Origin: Cryptosporangium aurantiacum
GTDB taxonomy: Bacteria; Actinomycetota; Actinomycetes; Mycobacteriales; Cryptosporangiaceae
Length of the DNA stretch: 64,000 bases
Assembly (NCBI RefSeq): GCF_900143005.1
Contig: NZ_FRCS01000018.1
Location: 1-64,000, forward strand
Reading direction: 5' to 3'
The translations under genes and the position numbers were made by a program. Shown here piece after piece: positions 26,004 to 34,863 of this stretch. Under the pieces are notes generated by a model, which saw nothing but the letters and a program-made list of their open reading frames with translations, had not been told where the DNA came from and did no database searches. Numbering within the stretch: the stretch's first letter is position 1; every line of letters begins with the position of its first letter.

Positions 26004-26062
26004 GCCAGCGAAGCGAGCGAAGCATGCAGTTTTGGCACCTCCTCAGTGAGGATCGCGAATGA
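26000..26062 (+). CDS. Possible 20-codon leader ORF between fhaB and pstP
   Basis: An ATG at 26000 overlaps the fhaB stop as ATGA, and the frame runs 20 codons to a TGA at 26060-26062 that overlaps the pstP ATG (26059) in the same way. The bases include AGCGAAGCGAGCGAAGC, a simple repeat often seen in actinobacterial intergenic DNA. The double ATGA coupling is seen directly; whether the peptide is made is unknown. The ribosome binding site of pstP (GAGGA) lies inside it. It may be only a spacer. Confidence 0.25.
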   Translation: MSQRSERSMQFWHLLSEDRE

Positions 26063-27507
26063 GCCTCACGCTGCGCTACGCGGCAAAGTCCGACCGAGGT
26101 CTCATCCGGGAAGGGAACGAGGACTCGGTCTACGCCGGTGGGCGACTGCTCGCGGTCGCGGACGGCATGGGCGGCATGGCCGCCGGCGAGGTGGCGTCGA
26201 ACATCGTCGTCCGGGCTCTGGAGCCGCTGGACGAGGACGTCTCCTCGAGTGACCTGGTCGACGCGCTCCGGGGCGCGATCGGGCACGCGAACCAGCAGCT
26301 GCGGGACGCCGTCGACGCGAACCCGGCCCTGGAGGGCATGGGAACGACCCTGACCGCGCTGCTGTTCAGCGGGTCTCGGCTAGCCCTGGCTCACGTCGGT
26401 GACTCCCGCGCGTACGTTCTGCGCAACAACGAGCTGCACCAGATCACCCGGGACGACACCTACGTCCAGATGCTGGTCGACGAGGGTCGGATCACCGCCG
26501 ACGAGGCGAACACCCACCCGCAGCGGTCGCTGCTCACCCGGGCGCTGGACGGCCGGGAGGTCGAGCCGGAGTTCTCGGTGCGGGAGGCTCGCGCCGGCGA
26601 CCGCTACCTGCTCTGCAGCGACGGCCTGTCCAGCGTCGTTTCGATGGAGACGATCGCGGACGCGATGCGGATCGACGATCCGGCGCAGGTCGCGAACCGG
26701 TTGATCCAGCTCGCGCTCCGCGGGGGCGGGCCGGACAACATCACGGTGATCGTGGCGGACATCCTCGACGACCGCCTGGCCGACAACGCGCCGGTCGTCG
26801 GTGGCGCCGCCGCACGTGACCGGACGACGTCGGCGACCGCGGACACGGCGGCAGGGCGGGCGGCGCTCGCCACGCCCCCGCGGCCGACGCTCGACGACGA
26901 CTACGGCGTCGACGACGAGCCGGAGCCGGAGGAACGCGGCGGCAAGCATCGCCGCCGCACCACCGCACTCCTGACCGTCCTGGTGCTGGCCGCGCTGGCC
27001 GCCGGCGGTTACGCCGCCTGGCACTACACGCAGCAGCAGTACTACGTAGGAACCACCGAAGCCGGACACGTTGCGATATACCGCGGCGTGTCCGGCTCTC
27101 TTGCGGGCCTGGAGTTCTCCACTCTGCAATCCGACACCGATCTCCGCGTCGACGACCTGCAGCAGGTCGCCCGCGAATCGGTGGAACAGACCATCCCGGC
27201 CGAGAACCGTGAGGACGCGTACACGATCGTGGACAACCTGCGGCAGGACAAGGTCCTCCCGTGGTGCCACGGTGACGTCGCCGCGTCGCCCTCCGGCAAG
27301 CCGTCGACTTCCGCCACACCGTCGGGCTCCGTGTCGCCCACGCCCACTGCCAGCGCGAGCCCCAGCGGTGCCACCGACACGACGCCGTCGAGCAGCGCTC
27401 CGGCGTCCCCCAGTGGCGCAACGCCTTCCGCCTCGCGGCCTTCCGGGGTTGTCCTCCCCGCCAACGAGGTCGACAAGCCCGGCGTGAACTGTCGGGAGGT
27501 CCGGTGA
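26059..27507 (+). CDS. pstP: PstP, PP2C-type Ser/Thr phosphatase
   Basis: Membrane phosphatase of 482 residues that reverses PknB phosphorylation. The PPM catalytic domain (about 1-235) shows GLIREGNEDS, VADGMGGMAAGE with metal ligand Asp35, GMGTTL, HVGDSRAY, LCSDGLS and GPDNITVIV with Asp226. An acidic juxtamembrane stretch and a basic KHRRR precede one transmembrane helix (about 301-321). The extracellular region ends with a Ser/Thr/Pro-rich stretch rather than a PASTA domain. The start has GAGGA 8 bases upstream, and the stop overlaps the rodA start as GTGA. Confidence 0.95.
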   Translation: MSLTLRYAAKSDRGLIREGNEDSVYAGGRLLAVADGMGGMAAGEVASNIVVRALEPLDEDVSSSDLVDALRGAIGHANQQLRDAVDANPALEGMGTTLTALLFSGSRLALAHVGDSRAYVLRNNELHQITRDDTYVQMLVDEGRITADEANTHPQRSLLTRALDGREVEPEFSVREARAGDRYLLCSDGLSSVVSMETIADAMRIDDPAQVANRLIQLALRGGGPDNITVIVADILDDRLADNAPVVGGAAARDRTTSATADTAAGRAALATPPRPTLDDDYGVDDEPEPEERGGKHRRRTTALLTVLVLAALAAGGYAAWHYTQQQYYVGTTEAGHVAIYRGVSGSLAGLEFSTLQSDTDLRVDDLQQVARESVEQTIPAENREDAYTIVDNLRQDKVLPWCHGDVAASPSGKPSTSATPSGSVSPTPTASASPSGATDTTPSSSAPASPSGATPSASRPSGVVLPANEVDKPGVNCREVR

Positions 27508-28985
27508 CGGCTTCGGCCGCTCCCCGCCCCGCCGGCGGTGCCGAACCCGCTCTCACCAGTGTGATCGGGCGGCCCGACCGGCCCCTGGCCAACAACCAGC
27601 GCAACACCGAGCTGTTCCTGCTGATCGTTTCGCTGGTCGTGGTGACCGGTATGTCGGTCGCGGTCCAGGGCTCGGTGCTCGGCGAGATCAACGCCGGTGC
27701 GCTCGCGCTGCCCGGTCTGCTCGCTCTCCTGTTCTTCGGCGCGCACATGGCCGTGCGGTTCCTGGCCCCGTACGCCGACCCGCTCCTGCTGCCCGCCGTC
27801 GCCACGATCAACGGCATCAGCGTGGTGTTCATCCGGCGGCTGGACCTCGGACGGCTCACGCCGGACGAACGCCTGGCTGCCGGCGTCCTCGGCGGCGAAG
27901 GCAGTGAAGCGCTCAAGCAGTACATCTGGGCGACCGTGGCGATCCTCGGCTTCGTCGCTCTGCTCTGGCTGGTCCGTGATCACCGCTCGCTCGCGCGGTT
28001 CGGGTACATCGCGCTGTTCACCGGCCTCGTGCTGGTGATGCTGCCCGCGGTGCTGCCGTCGTCGCTCAGCGAGATCAACGGCGCCAAGCTGTGGATCATC
28101 ATCCCGGGCATCGGTCAGATCCAGCCCGGTGAGTTCGCCAAGATCGCGCTGCTGCTGTACTTCGCGCGCAGCCTGGTGGACAACCGCGAGTTCCTGCAGA
28201 TCGTCGGCAAGTACCAGACGCTGAAGGCCACGCCGGGCTTCCTGTTCCGCGCGTACGCACCGATCATCGGCGCCTGGCTGGTCAGCCTCAGCATCCTCGT
28301 CTTCGAGAAGGACCTCGGGTCCTCGCTGCTGTACTTCGGGCTGTTCCTGGTCATGCTCTACATCGCCACGAACAGCTGGCGCTGGCTGGTGATCGGCCTG
28401 CTGCTGTTCATGGCCGGTGCCTACTCGGCGTTCTTGGTCGTCAGCCGCGTGCAGCTGCGCGTCAACGTCTGGTTGCACCCGTTCGACGACCCGTTCAACG
28501 CCGGCTACCAGATCGTCCAGTCGCTGCTCGCGCTGGGAAGCGGTGGCCTGTTCGGCGCCGGCCCCGGTGCCGGATCGCCGAACCTGCTCAGCCTGTACGC
28601 GAGCACCGACTTCGTGTTCGCGGCGATCGGCGAGGAGATCGGGCTGTTCGGCCTGACCGCGCTGCTGATGCTCTACGCGCTGATCGCGTCCAGGGGCATC
28701 CGGGCCGGTCTAGACGTCCGCGACTCGTACGGCAAGCTCCTCGCCGGCGGGCTGGCGTTCTCGATCACCTTGCAGACGTTCGTCATTGTGGGCGGGGTGA
28801 CCAAGCTGATCCCCCTCACCGGTCTCACGACCCCGTTCCTGGCATACGGTGGCTCGTCGCTGATCGCCAACTGGCTGATCATCGGCCTGCTGATCCGGAT
28901 CTCGGACGCCGGTCGGCGTCCGGCGAAGGTGAAGGCGCCGCCGCTGCAACTGCGGGACGCCCCGACCGAGGTGGTCAAGCTGTGA
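27504..28985 (+). CDS. rodA: RodA/FtsW-type SEDS glycosyltransferase
   Basis: A 493-residue polytopic membrane protein of the SEDS family that polymerises lipid II glycan chains with a partner class B PBP. About 12 helices are visible, with the SEDS motifs KLWIIIPGIGQIQPGEFAKIA, FEKDLGSSLLYFGLFLVMLYIA, HPFDDPFNAGYQIVQSLLALGSGG and the C-terminal TPFLAYGGSSLIANW. The long periplasmic loop is present. In actinobacterial order this is the gene named rodA; FtsW-like function cannot be excluded from sequence. It is followed after 40 bases by its cognate PBP. Confidence 0.92.
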   Translation: MTASAAPRPAGGAEPALTSVIGRPDRPLANNQRNTELFLLIVSLVVVTGMSVAVQGSVLGEINAGALALPGLLALLFFGAHMAVRFLAPYADPLLLPAVATINGISVVFIRRLDLGRLTPDERLAAGVLGGEGSEALKQYIWATVAILGFVALLWLVRDHRSLARFGYIALFTGLVLVMLPAVLPSSLSEINGAKLWIIIPGIGQIQPGEFAKIALLLYFARSLVDNREFLQIVGKYQTLKATPGFLFRAYAPIIGAWLVSLSILVFEKDLGSSLLYFGLFLVMLYIATNSWRWLVIGLLLFMAGAYSAFLVVSRVQLRVNVWLHPFDDPFNAGYQIVQSLLALGSGGLFGAGPGAGSPNLLSLYASTDFVFAAIGEEIGLFGLTALLMLYALIASRGIRAGLDVRDSYGKLLAGGLAFSITLQTFVIVGGVTKLIPLTGLTTPFLAYGGSSLIANWLIIGLLIRISDAGRRPAKVKAPPLQLRDAPTEVVKL

Positions 28986-29025
28986 GCAGTCCGTCCATGA
29001 CGGGTCGACCGGAGGTGCCGAGCCG

Positions 29026-30471
29026 ATGAACGCTCCGCTTCGACGCGTAGCGATCGCGGTGTTCGTGCTCTTCGCGCTGCTCTTCGTCAACCTGAACTAC
29101 GTCCAGGTGGTCAAGGGTGACGACTACCGCACGAGCGATCTGAACGAGCGCGTCCGGATCTCCAGCTACGAGCGTCCGCGCGGGCTGATCATGGTGGAGG
29201 ACACCGCGATCGCGCAGTCCGTCGAGACCGACGGCCGGTACAAGTACCAGCGGAAGTACCCGCAGGGTGAGCTGTATTCGCACGTCACCGGCTACCAGTC
29301 GATGATCTACGGGAACAGCGAGCTCGAGGCAGCCGAGAACGAGGACCTTTCCGGGGAGTCCGACAAGCTGTTCGTGCGGCGGATCACCGACATGATCACC
29401 GGCAAGAAGAGCAAGGGCGCCAACGTCATCCTGACGCTGGACAAGGAAGTCCAGGCAACGACCGCGGACGCGCTCCAGGGGGAGAAGGGCGCGGCGATCG
29501 CGCTCGACCCGAAGACCGGCGAGATCCTGTCGTTGGTCTCGAACCCGGCGTACGACCCCAACCCGTTCGCGGCGCACACCGACCAGCCGCAGAAGGACGC
29601 CTGGAAGCAGCTGAACGGCGACAGCGTGAACAAGCCGCTGCTCAACCGGGCGCTGCGTCAGACCTACCCGCCGGGCTCCACGTTCAAGGTGATCATGGCC
29701 TCGGCGCTGGTCGACAAGGGTTACTCGGCCGACTCCGACGTCGAGGCGCCGCTCCGCTACACCGCGCCGCAGACCACGAAGTACATCGAGAACTACAACG
29801 GCTCGCCCTGCGGCGACGGCACGGTGACCCTGGAGTACGCGCTCCAGCAGTCCTGCAACACGGTGTTCTCCAAGCTCGGTGTCGAGGAGATCGGCGCCGA
29901 GGGGATCAAGGAGAAGGCCAAGGAGTTCGGGTTCGGCGAGGAGATGAAGGTGCCGACCGACGTCGCCGCCAGCGAGACCGGAGAGATCCCGGACCCGCCG
30001 GCGATCGCGCAGTCGAGCATCGGTCAGCGTGACGTCCGCATGACGCCCCTGCAGGGCGCGATGATCGCCGCAGCCGTCGCGAACAACGGCAAGCTGATGA
30101 CGCCGTTCCTGGTGAAGAAGGTCGAGTCGGCCGACTACACGACGCTCTCGACGACCAGGGAGAAGACCCTCTCCACGCCGTTGAGCGAGTCCGCGGCCGG
30201 CGAGGTTCAGAAGATGATGCGCGCGGTCGTCCAGAACGGCACCGGCACCAAGGCACAGGTCGACGGTGCCGACGTGGGCGGCAAGACCGGTACCGCCGAG
30301 GACGGCAACGAACGGCAGGACCACGCTTGGTTCATCGGCTATGCGATCGTCGGCGGTGAACCGGTCGCTGCGGTAGCCGTGGTCCTGGAGAACGCCGGCA
30401 AGTCCAGCAGCTCCTCCGCGGAGATCGCCGGAACGATCATGAAGTCGATCATCGAGCAGCGAGCGAACTGA
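29026..30471 (+). CDS. pbpA: PbpA, class B penicillin-binding protein
   Basis: Transpeptidase of 481 residues working with RodA. One N-terminal membrane anchor (about 8-28) precedes an N-terminal pedestal region (RPRGLIM) and the transpeptidase domain. Its three active-site motifs are STFK (Ser218-Lys221), SCN (276-278) and KTGTAE (420-425). Length matches mycobacterial PbpA. It lies between rodA and pknB, so it is probably under the same phospho-control. No PASTA domain is present. Confidence 0.95.
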   Translation: MNAPLRRVAIAVFVLFALLFVNLNYVQVVKGDDYRTSDLNERVRISSYERPRGLIMVEDTAIAQSVETDGRYKYQRKYPQGELYSHVTGYQSMIYGNSELEAAENEDLSGESDKLFVRRITDMITGKKSKGANVILTLDKEVQATTADALQGEKGAAIALDPKTGEILSLVSNPAYDPNPFAAHTDQPQKDAWKQLNGDSVNKPLLNRALRQTYPPGSTFKVIMASALVDKGYSADSDVEAPLRYTAPQTTKYIENYNGSPCGDGTVTLEYALQQSCNTVFSKLGVEEIGAEGIKEKAKEFGFGEEMKVPTDVAASETGEIPDPPAIAQSSIGQRDVRMTPLQGAMIAAAVANNGKLMTPFLVKKVESADYTTLSTTREKTLSTPLSESAAGEVQKMMRAVVQNGTGTKAQVDGADVGGKTGTAEDGNERQDHAWFIGYAIVGGEPVAAVAVVLENAGKSSSSSAEIAGTIMKSIIEQRAN

Positions 30472-30520
30472 TGATCCGCACCGAGGGCCCGGTCGGGCCC
30501 GCGATACCGAGGACTAGGCG

Positions 30521-32344
30521 ATGACGGACGCCCGCCTGTTTGGCGGCAGGTACGAGATCGGCACCGTGCTGGGCTACGGCGGAATGGCCGAAGTCCACAT
30601 GGGACGTGACCATCGGCTCGGCCGGGACGTCGCGATCAAGGTCCTGCGTTCCGACCTTGCCCGCGACCCCGGCTTCCAGGCCCGGTTCCGCCGGGAGGCC
30701 CAGAACGCGGCGGCGCTGAATCACCCGGCGATCGTGTCGGTCTACGACACCGGGGAGGACCACTCCTCCCGGGACAACGTGGCGGTGCCCTACATCGTCA
30801 TGGAGTACGTCGAGGGCCACACGCTCAAGGAGGTCCTGGGCGCGGAAGGGCGGTTGATGCCGCAGCGTGCCCTGGAGATCGTCGCGGACGTCTGCGCCGC
30901 GCTGGACTTCAGCCACCGGCACGGCATCATCCACCGTGACATCAAGCCCGGAAACGTCATGTTGACCCCGCAGGGCGCGGTCAAGGTGATGGACTTCGGC
31001 ATCGCGCGGGCGATCACCAGCGCGTCGTCGCAGATGACCGCGACGTCGGCCGTGATCGGCACCGCCCAGTACCTCTCGCCGGAGCAGGCTCGCGGCGAGA
31101 CCGTGGACGCCCGATCGGACGTGTACTCCACCGGCTGTCTGCTCTACGAGCTCCTGGTCGGCGAGCCGCCGTTCACCGGCGACAACCCGGTCTCCGTGGC
31201 CTACCAGCACGTGCGGGAAGACCCGGTTCCGCCGAGCCAGCGGAACCCTGAGGTCAGCGCCACGATCGACGCGATCGTGCTGAAGTCGATGGCCAAGAAC
31301 CCCGCGGCCCGCTACCAGAGCGCCGGTGAAATGCGCGCCGACCTGCTGCGTGCCGCAGCCGGGCGTCCGGTGGCGGCGACTCCGGTGGCGGCGGGCAACG
31401 ACCGGACCGCGGTGCTCGGCGGGGGCGCGGCCGCCACTCGGGTGGTTCCCGGTGCTGCCGGCGGCTACCCGACGTCGACCGGCGGGGCGGTCGGCGGTGC
31501 TCCCAACAAGCGCCGGGGCGGAACGATCGCGGTCGGCATCCTGGCGGTGGTGGCGCTGATCGCCGTGGTGGCGTTCGCGGCCAGCCAGCTGGGCGGTGGT
31601 GGCGGCAAACAGGTCACGGTGGAGAACGTCGTCAACACGCTCGAGGCCTCGGCGCGGAAAGCGCTGGAAGCCCAGGGGCTGAAGGTCGAGTCGAAGACCG
31701 TCCAGAGCACCGCCGAACAAAAAGGCAAGGTGATCGAGCAGAACCCGCCCGCCGGCGAGACCGCCGAGGAGGGGGACACGGTCGAGATCTCGGTCGGCGC
31801 CGGACCCGACAAGGTCAAGGTGCCCGACCTGTCGGAGACCAACGAGGACGGCGCTCGCGCTCGGCTCGAGCAGGCCAAGCTCAAGATGAGGGTGGAAGTC
31901 GACGAGGACAGCGACTTGCCCGAGGGCAGCGTCACCAGGCAGGACCCGAAAGCGGACGCGGAGGTGCCGGAGGGCACCACGGTGACGGTCTACATCTCCA
32001 AGGCCAACCGCGTGCTGGTGCCTGACGTCGTGGGCAACACGTACGCCGACGCCAAGAGCAAGCTGGAGTCCCGGGGGCTCAAGGTGCGGAGGCAGGACGC
32101 GCCGTCCGACAAGGCGGCCGACACCGTGATCGCACAGTCGCCGAACCAGAACACCCAGCAGGACCGTGGGACCACGATCACGCTGACCGTGTCGTCCGGC
32201 GCAGCGCCGGAGTCGCCCGACCCGAACGAGTCGCCGTCCGACGACACCGAGCCGACCGAGCCCACGGAGCCGACCGAGAGCACGGACACCACGGCGTCCC
32301 CGGGCGCGACGCCCCAGCGAGGGACCAATGAGCTAGTGCGCTGA
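30521..32344 (+). CDS. pknB: PknB, PASTA-domain Ser/Thr protein kinase
   Basis: A 607-residue receptor kinase. The Hanks kinase domain (about 8-275) has a Gly-rich loop LGYGGMAEVH, Lys40, HRDIKPGN (Asp140), DFG at 158-160 and an activation loop rich in Ser/Thr (ITSASSQMTATSAVIGTAQY). A Gly/Ala-rich juxtamembrane region leads to one transmembrane helix (about 333-356). Outside are three PASTA domains (about 364-430, 432-495, 497-562), one fewer than M. tuberculosis PknB, then an acidic Thr/Pro/Ser tail. PASTA domains bind muropeptides or lipid II. No separate pknA gene precedes it. Confidence 0.95.
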   Translation: MTDARLFGGRYEIGTVLGYGGMAEVHMGRDHRLGRDVAIKVLRSDLARDPGFQARFRREAQNAAALNHPAIVSVYDTGEDHSSRDNVAVPYIVMEYVEGHTLKEVLGAEGRLMPQRALEIVADVCAALDFSHRHGIIHRDIKPGNVMLTPQGAVKVMDFGIARAITSASSQMTATSAVIGTAQYLSPEQARGETVDARSDVYSTGCLLYELLVGEPPFTGDNPVSVAYQHVREDPVPPSQRNPEVSATIDAIVLKSMAKNPAARYQSAGEMRADLLRAAAGRPVAATPVAAGNDRTAVLGGGAAATRVVPGAAGGYPTSTGGAVGGAPNKRRGGTIAVGILAVVALIAVVAFAASQLGGGGGKQVTVENVVNTLEASARKALEAQGLKVESKTVQSTAEQKGKVIEQNPPAGETAEEGDTVEISVGAGPDKVKVPDLSETNEDGARARLEQAKLKMRVEVDEDSDLPEGSVTRQDPKADAEVPEGTTVTVYISKANRVLVPDVVGNTYADAKSKLESRGLKVRRQDAPSDKAADTVIAQSPNQNTQQDRGTTITLTVSSGAAPESPDPNESPSDDTEPTEPTEPTESTDTTASPGATPQRGTNELVR

Positions 32345-32352
32345 ACCGCCGA

Positions 32353-32388
32353 AATATGGCCCGGCCTCTCTCGAGGCCGGGCCATATT
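32353..32388. terminator. Bidirectional terminator pknB / pabA
   Basis: A perfect 15-bp stem (AATATGGCCCGGCCT with AGGCCGGGCCATATT) around a 6-nt loop, 8 bases after the pknB stop and 10 bases after the convergent amidotransferase stop. The outer A/T pairs give short T-runs on both strands, suiting both directions. Confidence 0.88.
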
Positions 32389-32398
32389 CATGTGCGGG

Positions 32399-33064
32399 TC
32401 AGACGTAAGCCGCCAGGCGCCGTTCCTCGACCTGCTCGACGAGCGGCGTCGACCGGTCGACGGCCGCGGGGTCGCCACAGGCGCCGAGCCAGTTCGCCAG
32501 CATGCGGTGGCCGCCCTGGGTGAGCACCGACTCGGGGTGGAACTGCACACCCTCGACGGCCAGCTCGCGGTGGCGCATCGCCATCACGACACCGGACGGC
32601 GTGCGCCCGGTGATCTCGATCTCGGCGGGCAGCGTGTCTTCCACGACGGCCAGCGAGTGGTACCGGGTGGCCGTGAAGGGGTCGGGGAGCCCCGCCAGAA
32701 CGCCCACATCGTCGTGGTGGACCTCGCTGGTCTTCCCGTGCAGCAATTCGGGTGCGCGGTTCACAGTGGCCCCGTAGGCCACTCCGATCGCCTGGTGCCC
32801 CAGACAGACCCCGAACAGCGGCACCTGACCGGCGAGCTGTTCGACCATCGGGATGCAGACGCCGGCGTCCTCCGGCGTGCCAGGACCGGGCGAGAGAAGC
32901 ACCCCGTCGACCGGAGCGCCCTCGATGTCACCGGCCAGCACCTCGGCGGGCTTCACCGCGTCGTTGCGCCGGACGACGCACTCCGCACCGAGCTGGCCCA
33001 GGTACTGCACCAGGTTGTAGACGAACGAGTCGTAGTTGTCGACGACCAGGATGCGTACGCTCAC
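32399..33064 (-). CDS. pabA: Anthranilate/aminodeoxychorismate synthase glutaminase subunit
   Basis: A class I glutamine amidotransferase of 221 residues that supplies ammonia to chorismate-using synthases (folate or tryptophan path). Motifs: VDNYDSFVYNLVQYLG at the start, LSPGPGTPEDAG, the nucleophile Cys in FGVCLGHQAIG, and the His/Glu pair in VQFHPESVLT. The same gene lies next to pknB in mycobacteria (annotated trpG/pabA). Which partner subunit it serves cannot be decided here because no trpE/pabB gene is in the window. Confidence 0.92.
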   Translation of the reverse strand: MSVRILVVDNYDSFVYNLVQYLGQLGAECVVRRNDAVKPAEVLAGDIEGAPVDGVLLSPGPGTPEDAGVCIPMVEQLAGQVPLFGVCLGHQAIGVAYGATVNRAPELLHGKTSEVHHDDVGVLAGLPDPFTATRYHSLAVVEDTLPAEIEITGRTPSGVVMAMRHRELAVEGVQFHPESVLTQGGHRMLANWLGACGDPAAVDRSTPLVEQVEERRLAAYV

Positions 33065-33095
33065 CCGTCGATTGTGACACCTACCGACGACAGAA

Positions 33096-33269
33096 TTAGG
33101 CTCCTGCGGTGCTGCCGTCGACCGTGACGTCGCCGAACGGGAGCAGCGGCTCGGCCCACGGGAACACCACGAACCAGAGCAGCCAGAGCACGGTGGCGAG
33201 CAGGGCCAGCGCGCAGAGCGCCTTCACCGCCACGTTGCCCGGCAGGTGGTCCCAGATCCACCCGTACAC
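33096..33269 (-). CDS. 57-residue membrane protein
   Basis: A short protein with one transmembrane helix (about 12-37, VAVKALCALALLATVLWLLWFVVFPW) and a short acidic outer tail. The GTG start at 33269 is preceded by AAGGAGG about 9 bases upstream, strong evidence of translation. It lies between the sortase gene (14-base gap) and pabA in an arrangement shared by many actinobacterial origin regions. Function unknown; it may be a sortase-associated membrane peptide. Confidence 0.75.
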   Translation of the reverse strand: MYGWIWDHLPGNVAVKALCALALLATVLWLLWFVVFPWAEPLLPFGDVTVDGSTAGA

Positions 33270-33283
33270 GCCAGCAGTCCTCC

Positions 33284-34030
33284 TTACTGCACCTCGGCCG
33301 GGCGTCCGGCCGACTGGGGTTGGGTCTTGGTCTGCTTGGCCCAGATGACCAGGCGCTCGTAGTTGTCCCACTTCGGGTTGCACGTGGTGAGCGTGAGCAT
33401 CTTCTCGGTCGGCTCCTGCCCGGGGTTCTCCGGGTTCGCGCTCACCACCGAGACCTCGGTGGGCTTGATGATGAAGTTCTTCGAGACCTCGTAGACGTAC
33501 CAGTCGGTCTGCGTCTCCACGACGATCGTGTCGCCGTCCTTCAGCTTGTCCAGGTCGTAGAACATCGCCTTGAGCCGGTGACCGGCGACGGCGAAGTTGC
33601 CGGGCTCGTTCGGCATCTGGCTGTCCGGGTAGTGGCCGGGCGCGAGCTTGATGTCGTCCGGATCGACGCCTTCGACGACTACCCACTTCTGGTCGAGCTT
33701 CGGGATGTAGAGCCGGGCTATGCCCTCGCCGGGCAGCGGTTCGGCGGGCTGACCGGACGACGTGCTCGGCGACGGACCGGCGGCCCACTGCTGGTCCAAC
33801 TGGGCGTTGAGCCGGTCCCGCTCGGCGTTGACCTGAAGAGCCTTGCCGTAGACCTCGTAGGTGGCGAACAGCAGCACGACGAGCCCGAGGGTGATCAGAA
33901 CCTCACCGAAGGTCCGGATCGAGCTGCGGATCAGCGACTCGGGTTCGTCGCGTGGGTCAATCCGGTGGGACCGTCGTACGCCGGCAGCGTGACGACTTGG
34001 GGGTCGCCAACCGTATACCCCAGGTTCCAT
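33284..34030 (-). CDS. Class E sortase
   Basis: A membrane-anchored transpeptidase that joins proteins carrying an LPXTG/LAXTG-type signal to the cell wall. With the ATG at 34030 it has 248 residues: one membrane helix (about 43-61), then the sortase beta-barrel with NFAVAGHRLKAMFYDLDKL (His151), LTLTTCNP (Cys217) and ERLVIW (Arg226). The ATG would overlap the upstream DUF881 gene by 100 bases, more than usual; no ATG or GTG nearer the helix is in frame, but a CTG overlaps the DUF881 stop as CTGA (33932-33930). The true start is therefore unresolved. No obvious sortase substrate is encoded nearby. Confidence 0.88.
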   Translation of the reverse strand: MEPGVYGWRPPSRHAAGVRRSHRIDPRDEPESLIRSSIRTFGEVLITLGLVVLLFATYEVYGKALQVNAERDRLNAQLDQQWAAGPSPSTSSGQPAEPLPGEGIARLYIPKLDQKWVVVEGVDPDDIKLAPGHYPDSQMPNEPGNFAVAGHRLKAMFYDLDKLKDGDTIVVETQTDWYVYEVSKNFIIKPTEVSVVSANPENPGQEPTEKMLTLTTCNPKWDNYERLVIWAKQTKTQPQSAGRPAEVQ

Positions 34031-34797
34031 GCGCGAGCCGCTTGGCGGAACAGCCACACCCCGCGCGACGCGTCGAGGGCGGCCCGCATCGACGAGACGT
34101 TGCCAATCGCGGTGATCACGAACGCCGGCGAGAACGTTCTCCCGTGCAGGAGGAGGGTGTTGCCCACGCACCGGACGGCGCTGGTAGAGATCACCCTGAT
34201 CCCCATAATCGTCATAGCCTCCGCGCCACCCGCCCATAGTGCGTTCACCACCGCCTGCACATCCTGTTGGTGCACGACCACGTCGTCTGCGTTGGCACCG
34301 GGCGGCAACACACCGCCGGGCCGACGCGGGGCGTCGTCGAGCTTGACCGTGAGCGACGGTCCGCGAACTTTGCCGAGCCCTGCCGGCCCGGTTAGTGCGT
34401 CGACCTCCCGCTGCGGGCCTTCCAGGCGGGCGTCGGTGCGCGTGCGCGAACGTGTGGCCTCATCAACTGAACGACGAAGCTCGGCGGCCCGACGTTCAGA
34501 TGCTGCCACCTCAGTGTTACCGCGTCGGATCAACTCCGCGAGCTGATCTCGGCGACCGCCTCGAAGATCGGAACCCTTCGAGGTCTCGGCGCTCGTGGCG
34601 AACAACACGCCGGCCAGGACCAAAACGCCTGGTAGAGCGAGGCGCCAACCCAGCGCATGCCGGGTCGCCCCCGCGCGCGGTCGACCCGCTCGGTGCCGCG
34701 GAGATCGGCTGCCGAGCCGACGCCACCCCGAACGTCGGCCGGAGCTGCGGGGGCGCTGGCTGCCGGGATCGAACCCGGTCGGCCGGATCGCCGCCAC
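33931..34797 (-). CDS. DUF881 membrane protein
   Basis: A 288-residue protein of the DUF881 family (like Rv0012), found beside crgA in actinobacteria and suggested to act at the division site. An Arg-rich N terminus (about 1-50) is followed by one membrane helix (about 51-67, LALPGVLVLAGVLFATSA), a coiled coil (about 78-130), and the DUF881 fold with DDVVVHQQDVQAVVNALWAGGAEAMTIMG. The GTG start at 34797 has GAGGAGG 5 bases upstream. It is divergent from crgA. Confidence 0.88.
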   Translation of the reverse strand: MAAIRPTGFDPGSQRPRSSGRRSGWRRLGSRSPRHRAGRPRAGATRHALGWRLALPGVLVLAGVLFATSAETSKGSDLRGGRRDQLAELIRRGNTEVAASERRAAELRRSVDEATRSRTRTDARLEGPQREVDALTGPAGLGKVRGPSLTVKLDDAPRRPGGVLPPGANADDVVVHQQDVQAVVNALWAGGAEAMTIMGIRVISTSAVRCVGNTLLLHGRTFSPAFVITAIGNVSSMRAALDASRGVWLFRQAARAWNLGYTVGDPQVVTLPAYDGPTGLTHATNPSR

Positions 34798-34863
34798 ATC
34801 GCCTCCTCGTCGAGAGCCTTAGACGACTACGCTAACCCGGGAACCCCGTATCAGGAGAAACCC

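Noticed and set aside
34757-34845. A functional tRNA gene between DUF881 and crgA
   Set aside because: The T loop has six bases, no proper anticodon stem-loop forms, one acceptor pair is C-C, and the region carries the Shine-Dalgarno and start of the DUF881 gene. Kept only as a low-interest observation.
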